Notes: generated by a model from the letters alone, not told the origin. Shown: positions 15,560-24,717, counted from the stretch's first letter. The stretch: 64,000 bases of DNA from a bacterium (GCA_024742305.1 JANSYQ010000011.1:1-64000); one strand, 5' to 3'. Numbers and translations are program-made.

Positions 15560-16249
15560 TTAGTTTCCGGCTACTCGTAATAGACCTTCTCTATCCAAAA
15601 TTTCCACGCGGCGTGCATGCGTAGCAATGAGTTCTTCTTCTTTGAAATCTTTCAAAAGACGGATCAAGGTTTCTGTTGCCGTACCAACGAAATTGGCCAT
15701 GTCTTCGCGAGACAGATTTATCATTTCTTCCTTGTAGATATCTTGAAGCATCAGTAGTGAGAAAGCCAAACGTTCGCGAACCGATTTTTGCGCCATATTG
15801 GTAATGAAAGTAGCACGATCGGCCAACTCTTTTGACAGTTCCTTCATAATGCCGTTGCGCAAAGTAGGGTTGCTGTCTACGAGGTCTAGAAAGTCTGATT
15901 TCCCGATGAAACAAATGTTGCTTTCTTCCAGCGTTGTTGCCGAAACTTTGTACGGCTCTCCGCTGAACATCGCACGGAATCCAACCACTTCTCCGGCTGC
16001 CGCCAAATGAATGATTTGCTCTTTTCCCTCCTCACCTCTAGCAAAGATTTTCACTTTCCCCTCGTTGATACAGTACACACCCCTAGGAGCGCTTCCTTCA
16101 ATAAACAAGGGCTGATTCTTCTTGAAATACGAACACGACTTTTGACGCTCCAAGAGGTCTACTTCCTCACCGCAGAAGCTTCCAAACAAAGAGTTTTGTC
16201 GCGACAAACAGTTCTCGCAGGTTACATGTTTATGTGATTTCTCTGGCAT
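15560..16249 (-). CDS. Crp/Fnr family transcription regulator
   Basis: 229 residues. Residues about 25-140 are the cyclic-nucleotide-binding-like beta-roll (FIEGSAPRGVYCINEGKVKI). A long dimer helix follows, then a winged helix (about 155-225) with recognition helix VGTATETLIRLLKDF; Glu193, Thr194 and Arg197 occupy the DNA-contact positions of CRP/FNR. The N-terminus has Cys11, Cys14 and Cys26, with Cys39, Cys60 and Cys113 beyond, so an oxygen-sensing Fe-S cluster is possible but the spacing is not that of E. coli FNR. It lies between the paa and cco genes and is the best candidate for binding the TGAY-N4-RTCA dyads in the window. Confidence 0.9.
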   Translation of the reverse strand: MPEKSHKHVTCENCLSRQNSLFGSFCGEEVDLLERQKSCSYFKKNQPLFIEGSAPRGVYCINEGKVKIFARGEEGKEQIIHLAAAGEVVGFRAMFSGEPYKVSATTLEESNICFIGKSDFLDLVDSNPTLRNGIMKELSKELADRATFITNMAQKSVRERLAFSLLMLQDIYKEEMINLSREDMANFVGTATETLIRLLKDFKEEELIATHARRVEILDREGLLRVAGN

Positions 16250-16377
16250 ACTATTGTAGGGTCTCTAACAAAAATAACGGAAAATTAGCAGATCGAATAG
16301 CGAAAAGGCAAAAAGCGTTCGTTACATCAAAAAAATCAAAATCAATTGTCCCTTTTTTCCATGTTTCGACGGGGTAC

Positions 16378-16421
16378 ATGATAAAAATCATTTTTTACTC
16401 TTGCCCCTCGCTCTACATTTG
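16378..16421 (+). promoter_or_regulatory. Crp/Fnr-like dyad plus -7 element for hemN-ccoI
   Basis: A perfect 14-base dyad, ATGAT-AAAA-ATCAT, at 16378-16391 (centre 16384.5), followed by TACATTTG at 16414-16421, a full match to TAnnTTTG. If transcription starts about 5 bases after the element, the dyad centre is near -41.5, the position used by class II activators. The hemN ATG is 18 bases downstream of the -7 element. Confidence 0.75.
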
Positions 16422-16439
16422 TTTCATAAATTGAATTAC

Positions 16440-17801
16440 ATGCAAACGCTCGTTCAGAAGTACAATGTAGCCGGTCCTAGATACACCTCCTACCCTACCG
16501 TTCCATTTTGGAAGAATCCAACATTGAGCGCAGAAGACTGGAGCAAAACCATCGAGCGTAATTACCGCCATTTCCAGTCGAATGAAATGAGTTTGTATGT
16601 TCACCTTCCTTTTTGCGAAAGTCTCTGCACTTTTTGTGGATGTCATAAACGCATCACAAAAAATCACGGAGTGGAAGCGCCATACATTGATGCGGTAATT
16701 AAAGAGTGGGAAATGTATAGAGAAGCGATGCCTTTCTCACCGGATATCCAAGAGTTGCATTTTGGAGGGGGAACACCGACGTTTTTTGGAGCAGATCAAT
16801 TGGAACGATTGCTCCAGGCGATTTTTGGAAAGAAAAAAGTAGACCCTGAACACGTCGAACTGGGATTTGAAGCGCATCCGAACAATACATCCAACGAACA
16901 TTTAGAAACGCTCTACCAATTTGGTTTCCGAAGATTGAGTCTCGGAATTCAAGATTACAGTCCCGTGGTGCAAAAGGCCATCAACCGAATTCAAAGTTTC
17001 GATCAAGTAAAAACCGTTCATGAGCATGCCCGAAAATTAGGCTACACATCCATAAGTCACGACTTGGTTTTCGGATTACCCAAACAGGAAAAAGCAGATA
17101 TTGTTGATTCCGTGGCAAAAACACTCTCTTTGCGACCAGACCGCATTTCACTCTACAGCTATGCCCATGTTCCGTGGATAAAAGGAAATGGTCAACGTGG
17201 TTTCGACGAAAATGACCTTCCGAAAGACGACGAGAAACGCGCTTTGTACGAAATTGCGAAATCAATGCTCTTGAAATCAGGGTACATCGAAATTGGCATG
17301 GATCACTTCGCACTTCCGACCGATTCTTTGGCGATTGCTTTTTTAAATAAATCATTGCACCGAAACTTCATGGGATATACGACACAACGTACCGATTTCT
17401 TGCTCGGACTGGGCATGTCGGCAATTTCCGACAGCTGGTTCGGCTTTGCGCAAAATGATAAGTCGGTCGAAGGCTACCATGAGCGTATTCAAAAAGGAGA
17501 AATTCCTGTATTCAGAGGACATATTTTATCCGATTTGGACCTAGAGATTCGCGGCTACATTCTTGATTTGATGTGTCACTTCGAAACAACATTGAACACC
17601 AACAGTCCTAACGCATTCATTTTCCCGGAAATTAAGGCAAAGTTACTTCCTATGATTGAAGACGGACTGGTTGAAATTGATGGAAACAAAGTCTCGGTAA
17701 CAGAAGAAGGGATTCCATTCGTTCGCAATTGTTGCATGGCATTTGACCAAGATCTCACTACGGACCTTCAGAAAGAAGAGATGTTTTCCAAAACGGTATG
17801 A
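16440..17801 (+). CDS. hemN: oxygen-independent coproporphyrinogen III oxidase
   Basis: 453 residues from ATG at 16440; an upstream in-frame start at 16401 would lie inside the promoter. It is a radical-SAM enzyme: Cys59, Cys63 and Cys66 form CxxxCxxC in PFCESLCTFCGC, with the extra Cys68 typical of HemN. HFGGGTPTFF is the SAM-binding motif; MDHFALPTDSLA and NFMGYTTQRTDFLLGLGMSAIS are HemN signatures. It decarboxylates coproporphyrinogen III without oxygen in heme synthesis. Its last four bases overlap ccoI (ATGA), and its promoter carries a Fnr-like site, so heme supply and oxidase assembly are expressed together. Confidence 0.96.
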   Translation: MQTLVQKYNVAGPRYTSYPTVPFWKNPTLSAEDWSKTIERNYRHFQSNEMSLYVHLPFCESLCTFCGCHKRITKNHGVEAPYIDAVIKEWEMYREAMPFSPDIQELHFGGGTPTFFGADQLERLLQAIFGKKKVDPEHVELGFEAHPNNTSNEHLETLYQFGFRRLSLGIQDYSPVVQKAINRIQSFDQVKTVHEHARKLGYTSISHDLVFGLPKQEKADIVDSVAKTLSLRPDRISLYSYAHVPWIKGNGQRGFDENDLPKDDEKRALYEIAKSMLLKSGYIEIGMDHFALPTDSLAIAFLNKSLHRNFMGYTTQRTDFLLGLGMSAISDSWFGFAQNDKSVEGYHERIQKGEIPVFRGHILSDLDLEIRGYILDLMCHFETTLNTNSPNAFIFPEIKAKLLPMIEDGLVEIDGNKVSVTEEGIPFVRNCCMAFDQDLTTDLQKEEMFSKTV

Positions 17802-20134
17802 GCGAGACGTGTTTTCACTGTGGAGATGACATCATTGGTCGCACGATCGTTTACGATGAAAAGCAATTTTGTTGCAACGGCTGCTCCACGGTGTATCAGC
17901 TCCTTTCTGAAAATAATTTGGATAATTTTTATGCCATTGAAAAAGGTGCGGGTGTAAAACCGAAGAATGCCAACTCACATAAATATGCGTTCTTGGATGT
18001 TCCTGAAATTCGGCAAAAATATGTTACCTACGAGGACGATAAGAGTGTACACATCACGCTTTTTCTCCCAACTATTCATTGTTCCAGCTGCATTTATTTG
18101 TTAGAAAACATTCAGAAAATTGATTCGAATGTCACTTCGTGTAGCGTTAATTTTGTGCAGAAAACGGCAGCCATTATCCTGAAAAAAGAAGCGTTTTTGT
18201 CGGAGTTTGCTTTGCTGCTGGATCAAATTGGTTACGCTCCCAACTTTGGAGATAAAAAAGCGCTGCAAAAAAAGCGCAACTATCAATATTTGTACAAACT
18301 TGGTGTAGCTGGATTCGCTTTTGGAAGCATCATGCTGTGGACTTTTCCGGAGTACCTCGGAATAGAAGAAGACAATCCTGAGATTCGATCTTTTACCGCA
18401 TATCTCTCCCTGGCGGTTTCCATCCCAGTTCTACTCTACTCTGCTTCCGACTATTTAAAATCTGCTTACAAAGCGCTGAGGTTTCGCAGTTTGAATCTTG
18501 ATGTACCGATATCCATTGGAATCATCGCCTTGTATGCCCAAAGTGTGTACACCATTTTAACCGATCAGGGAACAGGCTACATGGATAGCTTCGCCGGATT
18601 TGTCTTCTTCCTTTTAATCGGGAAATGGTTTCAAAGTAAGACATACGAATCTCTGTCGTTTGAGCGTGATTACACCGCCTATTTCCCCGTGGCAGTTACG
18701 CGCGTTCAAGACGAAAAGGAGGAGATTGTTGAGATCGATAAGATTAAGGTTGGCGACCGCATTAAATTGCGCAACGAAGAGATTATTCCCTGCGATGCCG
18801 TTCTGAAATCGGACACCGTTTCTATTGATTACAGCTTTGTTACCGGAGAATCAGAACCGATACGGCTTCACGAAGGTGATTTTATTTATGCAGGTGGAAA
18901 AATCGTAGGGAAGCCGGCAATCGTTCAAGCCGAAAAAGAGAGCAATCGAAGTCAATTAACGCGTATTTGGAACGATTCCGGAGAACAAAGTCAAGAAGAA
19001 AAAGGAGATCGTCTGTCTGTTTATTTTCTCACAGGAGTTTTGATACTTGCCGCCATATCTGCCGTTCTGTGGTACTTTTTAGACATGCATCGAATCTTGG
19101 AGATCGTTGTCGCAGTGCTGATTGTTGCCTGTCCGTGTGCACTCGCCCTTTCCAAGCCCTTCACTTACGGAAACATTACACGCATTTTAGGACGGAAAGG
19201 ACTTTTTCTCAAGAATACCGAAGTTATTGAACCTCTCAATGAAACCACAGATATCGTTTTTGACAAAACGGGGACATTGACTTCTAACAAAGATCGCGAA
19301 GTTCGCTACGAAGGGCAAACGCTCGATGCAACTCAAAAACTGGCTATTTCGAGCATCACAAATGCTTCTTCTCATCCACTTTCTCGCGCAATTACCTTGT
19401 TTTTCCAGCAACAGGGCATTCATCCGGAAGCGATGGAGACATTTGAAGAAATTTCCGGAGAAGGAATTCGCGGTGTATTCAATGAAATGTCAATAATGAT
19501 GGGCAAAGCGACATTTGTTGGAGCATCATCAGCCACCACAGAAACGGAAGTACATCTGAAAATTGATGATCGTTATTTGGGCAAGTTTCAAATCCAATCT
19601 GCTTTTCGTCCTGATATTTTTAATGTCTTGCAAGAACTTGGAAAAGAAAAAGATATTCATGTGTTATCAGGCGATTCGGAAAAAGATAGATCCACCATTA
19701 TCAATTCCGTTTCTAACATAAAAGATTTGCATTTCGGGCAATCACCGGAGGATAAGAAAGACTACATTGACCACTTGCAAAATCGAGGGAAAAAAGTGTT
19801 GATGATCGGCGATGGGCTGAATGATGCCGGAGCCCTTAAAAAAGCGAATGTTGGCATCGCCATCTCAGAGGATATCTTCCGTTTTACTCCAGGTTCTAAC
19901 GCCATTATTGATGCAGATTCGCTGAGTCAGCTGCCCCAACTATTGAAAACTTCGCAATTTGCTAAAACCATATTGGGTATCTGCTATGCATTTTCTATCC
20001 TCTACAATATCGTTGGACTCACCTTTGCTATCTCGGGCGAATTAACACCGCTGATCGCGGCCATTCTCATGCCCATAAGTTCCATAACTATTGTTTTCAT
20101 TAGTACTCTTTCGGCGTATTTGAAAGGGAGGTAA
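17798..20134 (+). CDS. ccoI: cbb3-oxidase-associated copper-translocating P-type ATPase
   Basis: 778 residues. An N-terminal Cys cluster (Cys5, Cys8, Cys25, Cys26, Cys29) precedes a heavy-metal-associated domain with TIHCSSCIY. The membrane-embedded CPC motif is Cys445-Pro446-Cys447 in VACPCALALS; the phosphorylated Asp489 lies in FDKTGTLTS; MIGDGLNDAGALKKANVGIAI is the hinge. This is the FixI/CcoI type that exports copper for the CuB centre of cbb3 oxidase. It overlaps hemN by four bases and precedes ccoS, separated from it by a repeat-rich 311-base gap with a second promoter. Confidence 0.94.
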   Translation: MSETCFHCGDDIIGRTIVYDEKQFCCNGCSTVYQLLSENNLDNFYAIEKGAGVKPKNANSHKYAFLDVPEIRQKYVTYEDDKSVHITLFLPTIHCSSCIYLLENIQKIDSNVTSCSVNFVQKTAAIILKKEAFLSEFALLLDQIGYAPNFGDKKALQKKRNYQYLYKLGVAGFAFGSIMLWTFPEYLGIEEDNPEIRSFTAYLSLAVSIPVLLYSASDYLKSAYKALRFRSLNLDVPISIGIIALYAQSVYTILTDQGTGYMDSFAGFVFFLLIGKWFQSKTYESLSFERDYTAYFPVAVTRVQDEKEEIVEIDKIKVGDRIKLRNEEIIPCDAVLKSDTVSIDYSFVTGESEPIRLHEGDFIYAGGKIVGKPAIVQAEKESNRSQLTRIWNDSGEQSQEEKGDRLSVYFLTGVLILAAISAVLWYFLDMHRILEIVVAVLIVACPCALALSKPFTYGNITRILGRKGLFLKNTEVIEPLNETTDIVFDKTGTLTSNKDREVRYEGQTLDATQKLAISSITNASSHPLSRAITLFFQQQGIHPEAMETFEEISGEGIRGVFNEMSIMMGKATFVGASSATTETEVHLKIDDRYLGKFQIQSAFRPDIFNVLQELGKEKDIHVLSGDSEKDRSTIINSVSNIKDLHFGQSPEDKKDYIDHLQNRGKKVLMIGDGLNDAGALKKANVGIAISEDIFRFTPGSNAIIDADSLSQLPQLLKTSQFAKTILGICYAFSILYNIVGLTFAISGELTPLIAAILMPISSITIVFISTLSAYLKGR

Positions 20135-20138
20135 AAGT

Positions 20139-20308
20139 ACATCTCGACTCCGCTCGATGTCCTTTTAACATCTAAACTAATTGACATGAAGTACGAATTC
20201 GTTCGATGTCATTGCAAGAATCCGAACTAACCAAAGTCCATCTCGACTCCGCTCGACGTCTTTTTAACTTCCAAACCATTTGACGAACATCGAGCGGAGT
20301 CGAGATGT
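20139..20308. repeat. cluster of three short palindromic repeats
   Basis: Three 22-base copies of the short form (ACATCTCGAC-TCC-GCTCGATGT): 20139-20160 and 20238-20259 in one orientation and 20287-20308 inverted. The second copy has two changes. A diverged half-copy (GTTCGATGTCATT) lies around 20202. Together they occupy most of the gap between ccoI and ccoS and could fold as a long hairpin in RNA. Confidence 0.85.
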
Positions 20309-20375
20309 TCTGTTCATCCTACACCCCTTGATTTTAAACAAAACTGCGCCCTCCAGAGCCTCCATGACAAAAACA

Positions 20376-20418
20376 TGACAAAAGTCACCTTTTAAGGTGT
20401 AAGAGGGTCATACTTTAC
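20376..20418 (+). promoter_or_regulatory. Crp/Fnr-like dyad plus weak -7 element for ccoS-NO-Q-P
   Basis: The dyad TGAC-AAAA-GTCA is at 20376-20387 (centre 20381.5). TACTTTAC at 20411-20418 stands exactly where the -7 element stands at hemN (29.5 bases from the centre) but matches TAnnTTTG at only four of six fixed positions, as expected for an activator-dependent promoter. A preceding direct half-site (TGACAAAAA) lies at about 20365. Confidence 0.65.
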
Positions 20419-20445
20419 TCAGTCTTTGGTCAGCACCTTTGTATC

Positions 20446-20631
20446 ATGGGAATTATCTATTTGATGTTAATCGTGAGTTTGGCCATTGCGCTCTTCTTTT
20501 TGTTCAGCTTTTTTTGGGCGGCTAAGTCGGGGCAATACGACGACGATTATTCTCCATCAGTAAGAATTCTCTTTGACGACGAAAAACAATCATCAGAAAA
20601 TCAACAAACAGATGGAAGTACAGAAGTTTAG
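20446..20631 (+). CDS. ccoS: cbb3-type cytochrome oxidase assembly protein CcoS
   Basis: 61 residues with one N-terminal transmembrane helix (IIYLMLIVSLAIALFFLFSFFWA) followed by the CcoS signature AAKSGQYDDDYSPSVRILFDD. CcoS is needed for cofactor insertion into cbb3 oxidase. The gene opens the operon and its end overlaps the ccoNO start by 20 bases in another frame. Confidence 0.93.
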   Translation: MGIIYLMLIVSLAIALFFLFSFFWAAKSGQYDDDYSPSVRILFDDEKQSSENQQTDGSTEV

Positions 20632-22846
20632 TTACGACAATAAGGTCGTAAAGTATTTCGGTTATGCAACAGTCATTTGGGGTATTACCGGTATGCTCGT
20701 TGGATTAATTGCGGCGGCGCAATTGGCTTTTCCAAATTTCTTCAACGATTACCTTGGATTTAGTTTCCTTTCCTTTGGACGTATCCGACCGCTTCACACC
20801 AACGCGGTCATTTTTGCGTTCGTAGGAAACGGAATCTTTATGGGAGTCTATTACTCGCTACAGCGTTTGCTAAAAACACGCATGTGGAGCGATGCACTCA
20901 GCTACCTCAACTTCTGGGGCTGGCAGGTAATCATCTTAAGCGCCGTAATTACGCTTCCGTTGGGAATTACCACCGGTAAGGAATACGCCGAACTGGAGTG
21001 GTGGATTGATATCCTCATTGCTTTGATGTGGGTGGTTTTCGGATTGAACATGTTTATGACGATTCTTAACCGTCGTGTAAAACACTTGTACGTAGCCATT
21101 TGGTTCTACATCGCCACCTTCGTAACCGTTGCCATCTTACACATTTTCAACTCCTTTGAATTGCCTATTTCCATGGTAAAAAGTTACTCGTGGTATGCAG
21201 GTGTTCAAGATGCCTTGGTACAATGGTGGTACGGACACAACGCCGTGGCTTTCTTCTTAACCACACCATATCTTGGTTTGATGTACTATTTCGTGCCGAA
21301 AGCTGCCAATCGTCCAGTATACTCGTACCGATTGTCCATTATTCACTTTTGGGCGCTCATCTTCATCTACATCTGGGCAGGTCCTCACCACTTGCTTTAC
21401 ACATCACTTCCTGATTGGGCGCAAAGTTTAGGAGTTGTATTCTCCATCATGTTGATTGCTCCATCTTGGGGAGGTATGCTCAACGGACTTTTAACCTTGC
21501 GAGGTGCTTGGGACCGCGTTCGTGACGATGTTATGCTCAAATTTATGGTGGTCGCCTTGACGTGTTACGGTATGGCGACATTCGAAGGACCGATGCTTTC
21601 ATTGAAGAATGTCAACATGATCTCTCACTTTACCGATTGGACCATTGCCCACGTGCACATTGGTGGATTGGGTTGGAACGGTATGATGACCTTCGGAATG
21701 TTGTACTGGCTCTTCCCGAAAATGTTCCGAGTAAAACTGTACTCTAAGAAATTGGCCAACCAACACTTTTGGATCGCGACCCTTGGTATTATCCTATATG
21801 CAATTCCAATGTATATCGCAGGATTTGTTCAAGGATTAATGTGGCAAAAATTCAAGCCGACAGGTCAACTTAGCAACCCAGAATTCTTGGAAACCGTTAC
21901 CGCTCTTTCTCCTTACTATATTTTGAGAACCATCGGTGGATTGCTCTTTATCATCGGAGCGGTGATGATGTTCTACAACTTGATTAAAACAGCGAAAAGC
22001 GGAAACTTCCTTGCGGATGAACCTGCAGAGGCGGTAAATGCTCGATTGCTACCGGAAAAGGCACACGTGAAAGGCGGACGCAACTATTGGCACAGAGCTA
22101 TTGAAAAACGTCCGGTTCGGATGATGATCGTAAGTATCATCGTGGTAGCCATCGGAGGTTTGGTGGGAATCATCCCAACAATGGTGGTAGAAAGTAACGT
22201 CAAAACCATTGACAGCGTTCGACCTTATACCGCACTAGAGTTAGAAGGACGCGATCTATACATTCGTGAAGGATGTTACAACTGTCACTCTCAAATGATT
22301 CGTCCACTTCGTTTTGAAACGGAGCGCTACGGTGAATACAGTAAATCGGGAGAATTTGTTTACGATCACCCATTCCAATGGGGATCTAAGCGTACCGGTC
22401 CGGATTTGGCTCGTGAAGGAGGAAAACGAGACGATGTTTGGCACTACCGCCACATGCAAGATCCAAAATCTGTTTCCAACAACTCCATCATGCCGGCTTA
22501 CCCGTGGATGTTTGAAGACAACTCGCTTGATCTATCAGACATCGACACGAAAGTAGAAGCCATGATCACGCTCGGTGTTCCGTACAAGAAGTCGTACATC
22601 AAAAACGCGAAAAAACACGCACTTGATCAAGCAGAAGAAATTGCCGTGAAGGTTGTTGAGTTCCAATGGGACAGAATCCCTGAAAAGGAACGCGCGAAGA
22701 TGAAGAAAGAAGACTTGATCAAAAAAGTGAAAAAGCGAGAGGTAGTTGCATTGATTGCCTATTTACACCGCCTCGGAACAGACATTAAAAAAGAGAAAGG
22801 AGCGGAAGATCCATCGGACTTCTACACCTATACAACTAAAAAATAA
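20612..22846 (+). CDS. ccoNO: fused cbb3 oxidase subunits I and II (CcoN-CcoO)
   Basis: 744 residues from ATG at 20612 (MEVQKFSYDNKVVKYFG is the typical Bacteroidota start; an in-frame ATG at 20573 lies within ccoS). Residues 1 to about 480 are the heme-copper oxidase CcoN, with about twelve membrane helices and heme/CuB ligand histidines in RPLHTNAV, WWYGHNAVAFF, PHHLLYT and THWTIAHVHIGGLGW-like FTDWTIAHVHIG. A further helix (about 505-525) leads to the CcoO cytochrome c domain with CYNCHSQMIRP and a distal Met segment (NNSIMPAYPWM). It reduces oxygen to water with proton pumping at low oxygen. Fusion of N and O is usual in this phylum. Confidence 0.96.
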   Translation: MEVQKFSYDNKVVKYFGYATVIWGITGMLVGLIAAAQLAFPNFFNDYLGFSFLSFGRIRPLHTNAVIFAFVGNGIFMGVYYSLQRLLKTRMWSDALSYLNFWGWQVIILSAVITLPLGITTGKEYAELEWWIDILIALMWVVFGLNMFMTILNRRVKHLYVAIWFYIATFVTVAILHIFNSFELPISMVKSYSWYAGVQDALVQWWYGHNAVAFFLTTPYLGLMYYFVPKAANRPVYSYRLSIIHFWALIFIYIWAGPHHLLYTSLPDWAQSLGVVFSIMLIAPSWGGMLNGLLTLRGAWDRVRDDVMLKFMVVALTCYGMATFEGPMLSLKNVNMISHFTDWTIAHVHIGGLGWNGMMTFGMLYWLFPKMFRVKLYSKKLANQHFWIATLGIILYAIPMYIAGFVQGLMWQKFKPTGQLSNPEFLETVTALSPYYILRTIGGLLFIIGAVMMFYNLIKTAKSGNFLADEPAEAVNARLLPEKAHVKGGRNYWHRAIEKRPVRMMIVSIIVVAIGGLVGIIPTMVVESNVKTIDSVRPYTALELEGRDLYIREGCYNCHSQMIRPLRFETERYGEYSKSGEFVYDHPFQWGSKRTGPDLAREGGKRDDVWHYRHMQDPKSVSNNSIMPAYPWMFEDNSLDLSDIDTKVEAMITLGVPYKKSYIKNAKKHALDQAEEIAVKVVEFQWDRIPEKERAKMKKEDLIKKVKKREVVALIAYLHRLGTDIKKEKGAEDPSDFYTYTTKK

Positions 22847-22851
22847 ACGCC

Positions 22852-23052
22852 ATGTTACGATTTATCTCACACAATATGACAGGAATTGATGGCATCGAAA
22901 TTTTCCCCATCCTTTCCCTACTCATTTTCACGCTATTCTTTGCTTTCGTGATTACCTACGTGATCCGAATGAGCAAAGCGCGAGTGGAAGAAGTAAGCTC
23001 TATTCCACTGGAAGATGACAACGATTTTTTCAATGAAACAACGAACAAATAA
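22852..23052 (+). CDS. ccoQ: cbb3 oxidase subunit CcoQ
   Basis: 66 residues with one transmembrane helix (FPILSLLIFTLFFAFVITYVI) and a short acidic cytoplasmic end (PLEDDNDFFNE). Position between ccoNO (5 bases away) and ccoP, size and topology all fit CcoQ, which stabilises the oxidase complex. Confidence 0.88.
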   Translation: MLRFISHNMTGIDGIEIFPILSLLIFTLFFAFVITYVIRMSKARVEEVSSIPLEDDNDFFNETTNK

Positions 23053-23062
23053 TACGACCATC

Positions 23063-24484
23063 ATGAAGACATTAACAGCGATAATGGTTACAGTACTCAT
23101 CGCCATCGCCCCGCGAGCTTTTGCGCAAGATGGAGAAGGGTTGTTCAAATCAAAATGTAATACCTGTCACGCCTTACAACAAAATTCCACCGGACCGATG
23201 TTGCAAGGCGTGAAGGCAAAATGGGAGGAAGCTGGAGAAGGCGAACTTCTGTATCAGTGGGTAAAAAACTCACCACAACTAATTGCCGCAGGAAATAGTA
23301 ATATGGCGAAATCCATCATGAATTTTAGTCCATCAGTAATGACGCCGCAGCAAGTGACGAATGAAGAAATTGATGCGATTCTTGCCTACGTCGACAATTG
23401 GGTTCCTCCAACGAAAACTACGGACGGTCCTCCAACGGAAGGCGGAGAAGTTGTATACGTTGCCGATTACGAATGGAACTTAAAAATGTTCTACATCTTG
23501 TGTACACTCACAATCGTGCTGCTTATTGCCATTATTATGATGTCGGGGACGGTAACAAGAATGATCAAAAGCGATTTCTTTCAAAAGAAACTGCGCGAAC
23601 GCAACAATACATTGAACACGCTTCTTCTAATCGGCTTATTTGTTGGAGTGAGTACTTCTTCGTTCGCACTTCAATTCAACGGACCGGGAGAAGCAAAGGA
23701 AGGGCAACCTTGGATGTTGATTGAAAACATCGACTTGTACGTTCTCCTAACCATTGACATTGTTCTTGTAGGCGTGCTATTGTATGTACGTCGCATGTTC
23801 AACACCTTCATCGCCATGACAAAACCTCCGAAAACGGAAGCCGAGATTGCCGCTGAAGAGGAAGACGTAATGAAGAAGGTGAATCAAATTCTCACAGATG
23901 TCGTTCCTATTGAGGAAGAGCACACCATTCTAATGGATCACGAATACGACGGTATCCGAGAGTTGGACAACAACTTGCCACCATGGTGGGTTTGGGGATT
24001 TTATTTCACTATCGGGTTCGCTATTGTGTATTTGTTCCATTATCACATTTTGGGCACCGGTGACTTACAGGAAGTAGCCTACAAAAAAGAAATGAAGCGA
24101 GAAGACGCCAAAGTGGAAGCGTACTTGAAAAAAATGGCAATGAACGTAACTGCGGAATCTGCTACGGTTATGACAGAGCCTTCGGACCTCAATGCTGGTA
24201 AGTCCATCTTTACACAAAGCTGTGCTACTTGCCACAACCCTGATGGAGAAGGAATCAGCGGGTCTGGACCGAACTTAACAGATAAATACTGGATTTACGG
24301 ATATGAAATGAAGGATGTCTTTACCACCATCGAAAACGGTCGTCCTGGAGGAATGCCTGAGCATGGAAGTAAATTCACGCCTATTCAAATTCAACAAGTA
24401 GCTTCTTATGTGCTTCAATTGCCGGAAAAAGACGGCGTAGAACCGAAAGGTGAAATTGTTGAAGGAGAACAAAAGGAAGAATAA
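23063..24484 (+). CDS. ccoP: cbb3 oxidase subunit III with extra N-terminal cytochrome c domain
   Basis: 473 residues from ATG at 23063, which gives a clean signal peptide (MKTLTAIMVTVLIAIAPRAFAQ). An N-terminal cytochrome c domain has CNTCHA; three membrane helices follow (about 145-260). The canonical CcoP start is then seen: YDGIRELDNNLPPWWVWGF with its own membrane helix. The C-terminal cytochrome c domain has CATCHN and the Met region GRPGGMPEHG. Standard CcoP has two heme domains in the C-terminal half; here one of the two is at the N-terminus, an arrangement seen in Bacteroidota. It brings electrons to CcoO. Confidence 0.93.
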   Translation: MKTLTAIMVTVLIAIAPRAFAQDGEGLFKSKCNTCHALQQNSTGPMLQGVKAKWEEAGEGELLYQWVKNSPQLIAAGNSNMAKSIMNFSPSVMTPQQVTNEEIDAILAYVDNWVPPTKTTDGPPTEGGEVVYVADYEWNLKMFYILCTLTIVLLIAIIMMSGTVTRMIKSDFFQKKLRERNNTLNTLLLIGLFVGVSTSSFALQFNGPGEAKEGQPWMLIENIDLYVLLTIDIVLVGVLLYVRRMFNTFIAMTKPPKTEAEIAAEEEDVMKKVNQILTDVVPIEEEHTILMDHEYDGIRELDNNLPPWWVWGFYFTIGFAIVYLFHYHILGTGDLQEVAYKKEMKREDAKVEAYLKKMAMNVTAESATVMTEPSDLNAGKSIFTQSCATCHNPDGEGISGSGPNLTDKYWIYGYEMKDVFTTIENGRPGGMPEHGSKFTPIQIQQVASYVLQLPEKDGVEPKGEIVEGEQKEE

Positions 24485-24506
24485 AATTCCCACCGAACGC
24501 TTAGCC

Positions 24507-24526
24507 CATCGAGCTTGTCGAGATGT
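24507..24526. repeat. short dispersed palindromic repeat
   Basis: CATCGAGCTTGTCGAGATGT, the short form with centre TT in place of GGA. Confidence 0.8.
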
Positions 24527-24627
24527 CTATGCGTGAGGCGGAAATTAAAGATAGAAAAGCAACGAAGTAAATAATAACACGAAATAAAGAATACATGATA
24601 GGTTTTCAAATGAAGAAGTGCACTTCG

Positions 24628-24647
24628 ACATCTCGACAAGCTCGATG
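24628..24647. repeat. short dispersed palindromic repeat, inverted
   Basis: ACATCTCGACAAGCTCGATG, inverted relative to the copy at 24507. With that copy it frames the ccoP-ccoG gap; flanks (AAGTGCACTTCG, CTCAGTGCTCAGCG) recur near 55012-55034. Confidence 0.8.
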
Positions 24648-24717
24648 ACCTCAGTGCTCAGCGTTCTAATTCTAGCAATTCCTAATGTATTCACAAGTTT
24701 CGCTCAACTAAGCAATC

